Below, one piece after another: positions 1 to 5,042 of a DNA stretch of 5,915 bases. The notes beneath the pieces were generated by a model. That model had not been told where the DNA came from. It saw nothing but the letters and a program-made list of their open reading frames with translations, and did no database searches. Origin of the DNA: Acidobacteriota bacterium (GTDB taxonomy: Bacteria; Acidobacteriota; UBA6911); contig JAHFUH010000357.1 of assembly GCA_023265215.1 (NCBI GenBank), positions 1-5,915 on the forward strand, given 5' to 3'. The position numbers were made by a program, and so were the translations under genes. Position 1 is the stretch's first letter, and the number at the start of each line of letters is the position of its first letter.

Positions 1-381
1 CGGCAGCAATTGATCCGGCTTTATGCGTGCGGCCTGGCTCTTTCGGATAACATCACGCAGGACCTGGTCAGGAAGACAAAGGGAGCTAGCGCAGCTTTCA
101 TCAAGGAACTGATGCGACGGGCCGCACAGTTCTATCTTCAGGATGGCGATTCGGGGCAATTAGACCTTCAACATGTAGATGCTGCTATGGAGGAGATGCT
201 TTTTACCGGTGGCTCTCTCAATGCGAAGCTGCTCGGAGCGACGGGTCTTGCGAAAGGTGCGGCGGAGTGGCAACGCCGTCCGCCTGGATTTCATGCTGCT
301 GACTGCGGAGAGGATGGTGTTATTCAAGAACGAGAAATTGAACCCGAATCAACGCAGATCAGCACGGGTCCGAAAAGTTAG
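1..381 (+). CDS. AAA+ family ATPase, C-terminal fragment (5' end outside window)
   Basis: Frame 1 is open from the first base to a TAG stop, giving 126 residues; the true start lies upstream of the window. Residues 1-80 read like the C-terminal helical lid of a classical AAA+ ATPase: an R-x-x-L-I-R-L-Y opening helix, then K-T-K-G-A-S-A-A-F-I-K-E-L, the small-domain helix that carries the sensor-2 region, then a helix with H-V-D-A-A-M-E-E-M and a G-G-S-L-N-A-K-L-L-G-A end. From family knowledge this is closest to SpoVK/CDC48-type remodelling ATPases, which use ATP to unfold or dismantle protein assemblies. Walker A and B would lie in the missing part, so activity cannot be judged. The last ~46 residues are hydrophilic, low in family features, and extend beyond where such proteins usually end. 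The gene converges on the DUF4097 gene. The family call is fairly safe; the exact role is not known. Confidence 0.72.
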   Translation, partial: RQQLIRLYACGLALSDNITQDLVRKTKGASAAFIKELMRRAAQFYLQDGDSGQLDLQHVDAAMEEMLFTGGSLNAKLLGATGLAKGAAEWQRRPPGFHAADCGEDGVIQEREIEPESTQISTGPKS

Positions 382-436
382 GAGCAACGGTAGTGTGACC
401 ACTGATGATTGTCGCGAGCCAGGCGTTCCCGAGATT

Positions 437-1261
437 CTAAGGCAGGGTTTTTTTTGACAGGGTGACGTCGCCGGCATAGGTGAACAGCTTTATCGGGGCG
501 CCGCCATCACCAACGGCGGCTTTCATGAACTGGGCACTCTTTTTGATCAAAATGCTGGGAGGCGTCGGCTCACCGTCCACCACCTGGGGAGGGAAATCGA
601 CAGATATTTTTCCGTCGCGCGTTTCCAGCTGGAGAGCAGCCGAATAATTCACCGGGAGAAGAAGGTTCACTGAACCCAGCTGAGTAGAGGCTGCGAATTC
701 CTGACCGTTCCACCTTTTACCTGACATTTCTACCTGTACGTCTCCCTGCTGAGTAATGGCCGAAAAATATCCGGATGTTGATTGAGCGCTGACGTTGCCT
801 TGCAGAATCGTTGTTTCGATCCATCCGTTTACCGAATCGATGGAAAAGTCCCCGTGACTTATGTTCGTTTTGATGTCTGTCTTGTATTGCGGGACATATA
901 TCGTGAGGTTTATTTCCATTTCCAATGAGGGCGGGCCTGCGGTCCGGATCGATGCGATTGTCTGGTTCCATTTAACCCGGATTGGATTCTGCTCAATAAT
1001 CGCTTTTGCCTTTTCCGGAGGAAGGTAATAAATGATCTTCTCCGCCTCCATCCGGACGGAGCCCTTCTGCCATCCGACGATTTTAACATTCCCTGCTGCG
1101 CCTGCCGAAATCTCGAGTTTCCCCCCGGGGTAGAAATTGAATTGCTTTTCTTCCCGCTCCACATAAGGGGTTTCCGGATTGGACAGCTTTATTTCAGGCA
1201 CTTCCTCGGAGTGAAGATCAGGAAAAATCATGCAAAGCATCAACAGGACCCAAAACCGCAT
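437..1261 (-). CDS. Secreted DUF4097-type beta-strand repeat protein
   Basis: A 274-residue protein with an apparent Sec signal peptide: M-R-F-W followed by a hydrophobic stretch to about residue 14, with likely cleavage after S18. The L-M-L-C at 7-10 does not fit a lipobox well, so a free periplasmic or exported protein is more likely than a lipoprotein. The mature part is rich in short beta-strand units of the kind seen in DUF4097 (putative adhesin) proteins: G-N-V-K-I-V-G-W at 57-64, G-D-F-S-I-D at 137-142, G-N-V-S-A-Q at 155-160, S-G-Y-F-S-A at 163-168, G-D-V-Q-V at 173-177, G-S-V-N-L-L-L-P at 196-203 and G-K-I-S-V-D at 217-222. These predict a right-handed beta-solenoid-like fold; the biochemical function of the family is unknown. 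The ATG start is backed by GGGAGG seven bases upstream. The gene is divergent from nrdR, with no partner gene on its own strand in the window. Confidence 0.8.
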   Translation of the reverse strand: MRFWVLLMLCMIFPDLHSEEVPEIKLSNPETPYVEREEKQFNFYPGGKLEISAGAAGNVKIVGWQKGSVRMEAEKIIYYLPPEKAKAIIEQNPIRVKWNQTIASIRTAGPPSLEMEINLTIYVPQYKTDIKTNISHGDFSIDSVNGWIETTILQGNVSAQSTSGYFSAITQQGDVQVEMSGKRWNGQEFAASTQLGSVNLLLPVNYSAALQLETRDGKISVDFPPQVVDGEPTPPSILIKKSAQFMKAAVGDGGAPIKLFTYAGDVTLSKKTLP

Positions 1262-1268
1262 AACAGTT

Positions 1269-1274
1269 CCTCCC
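1269..1274 (-). promoter_or_regulatory. Ribosome-binding site of the DUF4097 gene
   Basis: Read on the minus strand this is GGGAGG, followed by seven bases and the ATG at 1261. It is a strong Shine-Dalgarno match and fixes the start of the secreted protein, placing the signal peptide at the very N-terminus. Confidence 0.75.
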
Positions 1275-1349
1275 TATGTCGATATCGGGCATTTGGCTCC
1301 CGTTCTCCAGTAAAATCCGGATCACCGCCGCCCTGATTCAATTCCGGCT

Positions 1350-1378
1350 ATGTAAGAATTCTCTATTAATTCTTCCAA
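1350..1378 (-). promoter_or_regulatory. Weak candidate sigma-70-type promoter for the DUF4097 gene
   Basis: On the minus strand TTGGAA (1378-1373) and TTACAT (1355-1350) are separated by 17 bases, the ideal spacing. The matches to consensus are only 4/6 and 3/6, so this is suggestive only. It would give a leader of about 80 bases before the ribosome-binding site. It overlaps the AAGAATT dyad. Confidence 0.2.
1354..1374. promoter_or_regulatory. 21-bp perfect dyad in the divergent intergenic region (possible operator)
   Basis: AAGAATT (1354-1360) and AATTCTT (1368-1374) are exact inverted repeats around a 7-bp AT-rich spacer. The dyad sits between the divergent DUF4097 and nrdR genes, where promoters for both must lie, and it contains TATTAA (1364-1369), a possible -10 element for the nrdR direction with no good -35 partner. 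It is AT-rich and too weak to be an RNA terminator stem, so a protein-binding site is the likelier reading. It does not match the NrdR box consensus. Confidence 0.3.
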
Positions 1379-1390
1379 AACCTTTGTATT

Positions 1391-1411
1391 CTTGAGTTTG
1401 AGCCAATCAGG
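1391..1411. promoter_or_regulatory. HAIR-like operator candidate (HspR site) upstream of nrdR-hsp20-lon
   Basis: The sequence reads CTTGAGT, seven bases, then AATCAGG. The known HspR operator HAIR is CTTGAGT-N7-ACTCAAG, so the left half is exact, the right half matches 5/7 and the spacing is exact (12/14 overall). It ends 20 bp before the nrdR start, where a repressor could block the promoter of the nrdR-hsp20-lon run. HspR, a MerR-family repressor, is known to control chaperone genes and, in actinomycetes, lon. No hspR gene is in the window, so the regulator is inferred. Confidence 0.35.
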
Positions 1412-1431
1412 AGCGAGGTCGACGCCAGCGG

Positions 1432-1890
1432 ATGAAATGTCCTTACTGCGGTTATCTAAAAGATCGGGTTGTTGACTCACGTGAAAGCCGGGATGGGGAT
1501 TCGATCCGGCGCAGACGCCAGTGCCTGAATTGCGCGCGGCGATTTACCAGCTATGAGCGCAGCGATGAAATTCCCTACATGGTCGTGAAAAAGGACGGCG
1601 GCCGGGAACGATTCGATCGGAACAAAATTCTTAACGGGCTTCTCAAAGCCTGTGAAAAACGCCCCGTCAGCCTTACCCAGCTTGAGAAGATTGTCGACAA
1701 AGTTGAACAAACAGTCCAGGAAAGCCCGGAACGAGAGCTGGAATCCGTCAACATAGGGAAGATACTTCTCTCAGAACTCAGGCAGATAGATAAAGTCGCT
1801 TATTTGAGGTTCGCCTCAGTGTACCTCGAGTTCGAAGATGTCAGTGAGTTTATGACTGAGATCAACGAACTTTTCGAAAAAAAGCAATAA
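1432..1890 (+). CDS. nrdR: Transcriptional repressor NrdR
   Basis: A 152-residue protein of normal family length, recognisable along its whole extent. It opens with the M-K-C-P-Y-C zinc ribbon; the four ligands are C3, C6, C31 and C34, flanked by the D-S-R motif (15-17), a basic R-R-R-R run (27-30) and F-T-S-Y-E-R (38-43). Residues ~49-139 form the ATP-cone, which senses ATP/dATP. NrdR binds paired boxes upstream of ribonucleotide reductase genes and represses them when dATP is high. No nrd gene is in the window, so it acts on targets elsewhere. The ATG at 1432 is fixed by the conserved N-terminus; the ribosome-binding site is poor (GGAG at 1410-1413, GAGG at 1415-1418, the latter 13 bases away). 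The frame ends in five consecutive stop codons (1888-1902). It is first in a plus-strand run leading to hsp20 and lon. Confidence 0.97.
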   Translation: MKCPYCGYLKDRVVDSRESRDGDSIRRRRQCLNCARRFTSYERSDEIPYMVVKKDGGRERFDRNKILNGLLKACEKRPVSLTQLEKIVDKVEQTVQESPERELESVNIGKILLSELRQIDKVAYLRFASVYLEFEDVSEFMTEINELFEKKQ

Positions 1891-1942
1891 TAGTAATAAT
1901 AAAAGTCCTCATAGTCGGCGGCTCTCCGGTGGCGTATATATT

Positions 1943-2022
1943 AGGTAGACGCGGCGTCTCGCCGCGTTCGATTCACCACCGTTTACAGAGCTGATTTGCG
2001 CGGCGGGACGCCGCGTCTACCT
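1943..2022. repeat. REP/BIME-like nested palindromic element
   Basis: Two 24-bp arms (1943-1966 and 1999-2022) are inverted repeats with 23/24 matches around a 32-bp centre. Each arm is itself a perfect hairpin: CGCGGCG-TCT-CGCCGCG (1950-1966) on the left and CGCGGCG-GGA-CGCCGCG (1999-2015) on the right. Two inverted GC-rich palindromes, each with a short outer tail (GGTAGA / TCTACC), is the architecture of REP doublets (BIMEs), which RAYT transposases typically spread through genomes. Only one copy is in the window, so repetition elsewhere is inferred. It lies between nrdR and hsp20, ending 18 bp before the hsp20 ATG. Confidence 0.75.
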
Positions 2023-2046
2023 TCAGAAGCAGGTAAACCGATGGTG
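1974..2046 (+). promoter_or_regulatory. Candidate RNA switch masking the hsp20 start
   Basis: In the transcript, 1974-1986 (CACCACCGTTTAC) can pair with 2033-2046 (GTAAACCGATGGTG): 12 base pairs with one C/C mismatch (1980/2039) and one bulged A (2041). The paired downstream strand covers the last G of the AGG ribosome-binding site, the spacer and the TG of the ATG. The upstream strand lies in the centre of the palindromic element, whose right arm can fold as its own hairpin inside this pairing. Small heat-shock genes are often controlled by such thermosensors, but no known class (ROSE, fourU) is matched. Confidence 0.3.
2031..2033 (+). promoter_or_regulatory. Ribosome-binding site deciding the hsp20 start
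   Basis: AGG in the context GAAGCAGG, seven bases before ATG 2041. It is a modest match, but the only one in range. It supports ATG 2041 over the in-frame TTG at 1996, which lies inside the palindromic element. Confidence 0.45.
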
Positions 2047-2505
2047 TTCAAGAAAGCAGTGAAATCAAAAATTCCCCGGGAGAAGCTCTCCAAATCTCCG
2101 GATCTCCTATTGGACAGGGATGATTTCCTGGATCCCCTTTCCATTGGATCCTGGACTCCTCCTGTAGATAAATGCCAAACGGAAAGCCACGTTGTTATCC
2201 GGGTCGAGCTGCCGGGCGTGAAAGCCTCCGACATCTCCATAAGTTTCAAAGGTGAAAATCTGCGCATCCAAGGCGTAAAACGGGAGCCTGTTTCTTCCCG
2301 GAAATTTCTCTGCTACTACTGCCTGGAACGAAGATACGGCAGATTTGACCGAACACTGCAGATTAGTTGGACGGTAGATCCTCGCCAGGCCAGCGCTTAT
2401 CTCGACAAGGGAATACTCACGATTGAACTGCCGAAACTAAAGGACCGGAGGGGTGAAACCGTGAGCATTAAGATAGCGGAAAGACAGATTGAAACTTTGC
2501 CATAG
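2041..2505 (+). CDS. Small heat-shock protein, Hsp20/alpha-crystallin family
   Basis: A 154-residue ATP-independent holdase that binds unfolding proteins in the cytoplasm and passes them to refolding chaperones or proteases. A basic N-terminal arm (1-35) precedes the alpha-crystallin domain: W-T-P-P-V-D at 38-43, V-E-L-P-G-V at 55-60, D-I-S-I-S-F at 64-69, L-R-I-Q-G at 74-78, E-R-R-Y-G-R-F at 96-102, V-D-P at 112-114 and the family signature A-x4-G-I-L at 119-126, followed by T-I-E-L-P-K. The C-terminal I-K-I (143-145) can serve as the I-x-I oligomerisation motif. Oddities are the cysteines C45, C91 and C94, the last two forming C-Y-Y-C, and S-W in place of the usual L-P before V-D-P. ATG 2041 is preferred because an extension to TTG 1996 would translate repeat DNA. 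It lies 124 bp before lon, fitting a joint stress role. Confidence 0.93.
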   Translation: MVFKKAVKSKIPREKLSKSPDLLLDRDDFLDPLSIGSWTPPVDKCQTESHVVIRVELPGVKASDISISFKGENLRIQGVKREPVSSRKFLCYYCLERRYGRFDRTLQISWTVDPRQASAYLDKGILTIELPKLKDRRGETVSIKIAERQIETLP

Positions 2506-2570
2506 GGTTTGGAATCGAAATCAGTGGTTTCGGAAGGATGGAGATGGATATTCGATAGGTGATATCGATC

Positions 2571-2648
2571 ATGGCGGCTCAAGTTATTGAAAATATTATC
2601 GAAACCAGGCACAGAGGTGAAAAGGCATTATGTCTGCTCCTGAAATGA
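2571..2648 (+). CDS. Possible 25-residue leader ORF overlapping the lon start
   Basis: ATG 2571 opens a 25-codon frame (MAAQVIENIIETRHRGEKAL, then CLLLK) ending at TGA 2646-2648, 16 bases past the lon ATG and in a different frame. It has a good ribosome-binding site, AGGTGA at 2557-2562, eight bases before the ATG. Its translation would carry ribosomes over the lon ribosome-binding site, so translational coupling or attenuation is conceivable. I recognise no homologue, and a chance ORF of this size is quite possible. Confidence 0.2.
   Translation: MAAQVIENIIETRHRGEKALCLLLK
2613..2620 (+). promoter_or_regulatory. Strong ribosome-binding site of lon
   Basis: AGAGGTGA differs from the ideal AGGAGGTGA core only at its 5' end and stands nine bases before ATG 2630. 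The TGA at its end is also an in-frame stop for the lon frame, which excludes any start further upstream. Confidence 0.75.
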
Positions 2649-5008
2649 ATGAGAGTGGGTTCCAAAAGGACGACACGATCAAGCAGGAAGAGCGAATTGA
2701 AATTCCAAGCATTCTGCCTGTTCTGCCTCTCCCGGATGTGGTTACCTATCCGTATACTATTATTCCGCTCCTCGTGACCACAGAAAGAGGGATCAGCGCT
2801 GTCGACCAGGCGTTGTCAGAAAGCCGGATGGTCCTGCTCGTAACACAGCGGGATCAGGAGGGCGATACCCCTATGTCCAAAGACATGTATGACATCGGAA
2901 CAGTCGGAGCGGTAATCCGAATGCTCAAATTACCGGAACAGAAAGTCCGGGTTCTAGTTCAGGGAATTGCCAGAGCCAAGGTGCAGAGCTGGGAAGACCA
3001 GCGTCCTTACATTCAGGCGCACATTAAAGTTTTGGAAGAAGTAACCCGTGACATTTCCGGCGTGCAGCTGGAAGCATTGATGCGGAATGTCAGCTCTGCG
3101 CTCGAAAAAGTCGCCGCGTTAGGCAAAAACATTTCGCAGGAAGTGATGGTCATTGCAGCAAACCTGGATGATCCGGGCCGGTTGGCCGATTTGGTTGCAT
3201 CGAACCTCTCGCTGAAGATAGAAGAAGCCCAGGAAATACTTTCAATCCTCGATCCTTCAAAAAGATTGAAACGAATACACGAACTGCTTGCCCGGGAGGT
3301 GGAGCTGCTCGAGGTCCAGCAACAGATCAACACACAGGCAAAAGATGAAATAGACAAAGGGCAGAAAGAATTTTTCCTGCGTCAGCAGCTCAAAGCCATC
3401 CAGACAGAATTGGGTGAGGGAAACGAGCTGTCCGAGGACATCCGCAATTACATAAAAAAAGCGGATGAAGCGAAGATGCCCAAGGAGGCGAGGGAGGAAT
3501 TCGACCGCCAGGTGCGACGGCTTGAGCGAATGGTTCCCGACATGGCTGAAACTGCCACGGTCCGGACGTATCTGGACTGGATGGTTGTGCTCCCCTGGAG
3601 CTTTCAAACCAAAGATAATCTCAATCTCAGGAAAGCCAAAAAAATCCTCAACGAAGACCACCATGGTCTGGATAAAATCAAAGAGAGAATCATCGAGCAT
3701 CTCGCGGTGCGAAAGCTGAAGCAGGACAGCAAGGGTCCCATTCTTTGTTTCGTGGGTCCTCCAGGAACGGGCAAAACTTCTTTGGGCAAATCCATCGCCC
3801 GCGCACTGGGGCGATCATTTGTCCGGTTAAGCCTGGGTGGTGTGCATGATGAAGCAGAGGTTCGGGGGCATAGGCGAACATATGTCGGTGCTATGCCAGG
3901 CAGAATCCTTCAGGGTTTGCATCAGGCCAAGTCGAGAAACCCGGTTTTTATGATGGACGAGGTCGATAAGCTGGGCGCCGATTTTCGAGGCGACCCGTCC
4001 TCAGCTTTGCTCGAAGTACTTGATCCCGAACAGAACAACAGCTTCCGCGACAATTATCTTGGAGTTTCCTTCGACCTCTCCAACGTGCTTTTTATTACCA
4101 CCGCGAATGTGCTGGACACAATTCACCCGGCATTCCGGGATCGCATGGAAATCATTTTTCTTTCCGGTTATACCGAGGAGGAAAAAATCGCGATAGCCGG
4201 CCGCCACATTTTGCCCAAACAACTTGAGGCGCACGGCTTGACCGGCAAAGACCTGATCATGCCGGATCCGATGTTTCGAACCATTATTCGCGGGTACACA
4301 CGGGAAGCCGGACTTCGGAATCTGGAACGTGAAGTCGCGACAATCTGCCGCAAGGTTGTGATGAAATTCGCGATAGGCAGGCGAAAGCCGGTAGTCTTGA
4401 CTGAAGCCAAGATCAAAAGCTACCTGGGACCGTCGCGAAATATGCCGGAGGAACGCCTCCGACACGATCAAGTGGGGATCGCGACAGGACTCGCCTGGAC
4501 ACCGGTCGGGGGAGAAGTGCTCTTTGTGGAAGCCCAGGCGATGAACGGGAAAGGAAGCCTTATCCTCACTGGGCAAATGGGCGACATTATGAAAGAATCC
4601 GCTCACGCAGCCCTCAGCTATGCGCGGGCTCACTCCAGGGAATATCGCATTGCCGATGAGTTTTTTGCCATGCACGATTTCCACATCCACATACCGGAAG
4701 GAGCCATTCCTAAGGACGGGCCCTCTGCAGGAGTTACTCTGGCGACGGCCCTCATTTCCGCTTGCACAGGACGCCCGGTTCATAAGAGCATTGCTATGAC
4801 CGGTGAAATTACTTTGCGAGGCGATGTCCTGCCGGTTGGCGGTGTTAAGGAAAAAATTCTGGCGGCGCACCGGGGCAAAATTCGCACGGTGATGATTCCG
4901 CGCCAGAACCAAAAGGATTTGTACGAAATTCCCAAACAGCTGAGGAAAGAGGTGGAGGTCATCCTGATTGATAGAGTAACGGATGTGCTCCGCCGTGCCC
5001 TCGCGTAA
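2630..5008 (+). CDS. lon: ATP-dependent protease Lon (LonA)
   Basis: A 792-residue protein, full length for LonA (E. coli Lon is 784). It degrades misfolded and selected regulatory proteins in the cytoplasm as a hexamer. An acidic N-terminal extension (1-25) leads into the LON substrate-binding domain (~26-215), then a charged coiled-coil segment (~220-300). The AAA+ module has Walker A G-P-P-G-T-G-K-T (376-383), Walker B V-F-M-M-D-E (439-444), sensor 1 T-A-N (491-493), the arginine finger in D-R-M-E (R505) and sensor 2 in G-L-R-N-L-E-R-E (R563). The protease domain has P-K-D-G-P-S-A-G with catalytic S699 and V-K-E-K with catalytic K742, 43 residues apart as in E. coli (S679/K722). Every catalytic element is intact. 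The start has a strong ribosome-binding site. Lon stands between hsp20 and thiL; the 34-bp gap to thiL suggests co-transcription. No sigma-32 or CIRCE site is evident upstream. Confidence 0.98.
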   Translation: MSAPEMNESGFQKDDTIKQEERIEIPSILPVLPLPDVVTYPYTIIPLLVTTERGISAVDQALSESRMVLLVTQRDQEGDTPMSKDMYDIGTVGAVIRMLKLPEQKVRVLVQGIARAKVQSWEDQRPYIQAHIKVLEEVTRDISGVQLEALMRNVSSALEKVAALGKNISQEVMVIAANLDDPGRLADLVASNLSLKIEEAQEILSILDPSKRLKRIHELLAREVELLEVQQQINTQAKDEIDKGQKEFFLRQQLKAIQTELGEGNELSEDIRNYIKKADEAKMPKEAREEFDRQVRRLERMVPDMAETATVRTYLDWMVVLPWSFQTKDNLNLRKAKKILNEDHHGLDKIKERIIEHLAVRKLKQDSKGPILCFVGPPGTGKTSLGKSIARALGRSFVRLSLGGVHDEAEVRGHRRTYVGAMPGRILQGLHQAKSRNPVFMMDEVDKLGADFRGDPSSALLEVLDPEQNNSFRDNYLGVSFDLSNVLFITTANVLDTIHPAFRDRMEIIFLSGYTEEEKIAIAGRHILPKQLEAHGLTGKDLIMPDPMFRTIIRGYTREAGLRNLEREVATICRKVVMKFAIGRRKPVVLTEAKIKSYLGPSRNMPEERLRHDQVGIATGLAWTPVGGEVLFVEAQAMNGKGSLILTGQMGDIMKESAHAALSYARAHSREYRIADEFFAMHDFHIHIPEGAIPKDGPSAGVTLATALISACTGRPVHKSIAMTGEITLRGDVLPVGGVKEKILAAHRGKIRTVMIPRQNQKDLYEIPKQLRKEVEVILIDRVTDVLRRALA

Positions 5009-5042
5009 TTGTTCAGATATTCGAGCCTTTGAGTGAGTCTCC

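Noticed and set aside
441..455. Run of eight T after GGCAGGG as a rho-independent terminator for the AAA+ gene
   Set aside because: No stable stem precedes it; only a CCC/GGG pairing with a ~14-base loop can be drawn. The T run is also the reverse of the Lys codons near the end of the DUF4097 gene. The 55-bp convergent gap (382-436) shows only AGTG-TGAC-CACT, too weak to call.
1262..1431. NrdR boxes for autoregulation upstream of nrdR
   Set aside because: No pair of ACACWATATATWGTGT-like sites is present; the dyad at 1354-1374 does not resemble them.
2127..2153. Repeated TGGATCC within hsp20
   Set aside because: Two 7-base copies in coding sequence, explained by chance and by the palindromic GGATCC core.
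2563..2583. Second HAIR-like site upstream of lon (GCTCAAG at 2577-2583)
   Set aside because: The half-site matches 6/7, but its partner at the required spacing matches only 2/7.
2506..2629. Heat-shock promoter (sigma-32), CIRCE element or clear sigma-70 promoter before lon
   Set aside because: No TTAGCACTC-N9-GAGTGCTAA, no convincing -35/-10 pair at proper spacing. The small CGAAA/TTTCG stem at 2516-2532 is too weak to report.
3257..3700. Minus-strand ORF of 147 codons
   Set aside because: It lies opposite the Lon coiled-coil region and its composition is explained by the lon codons.
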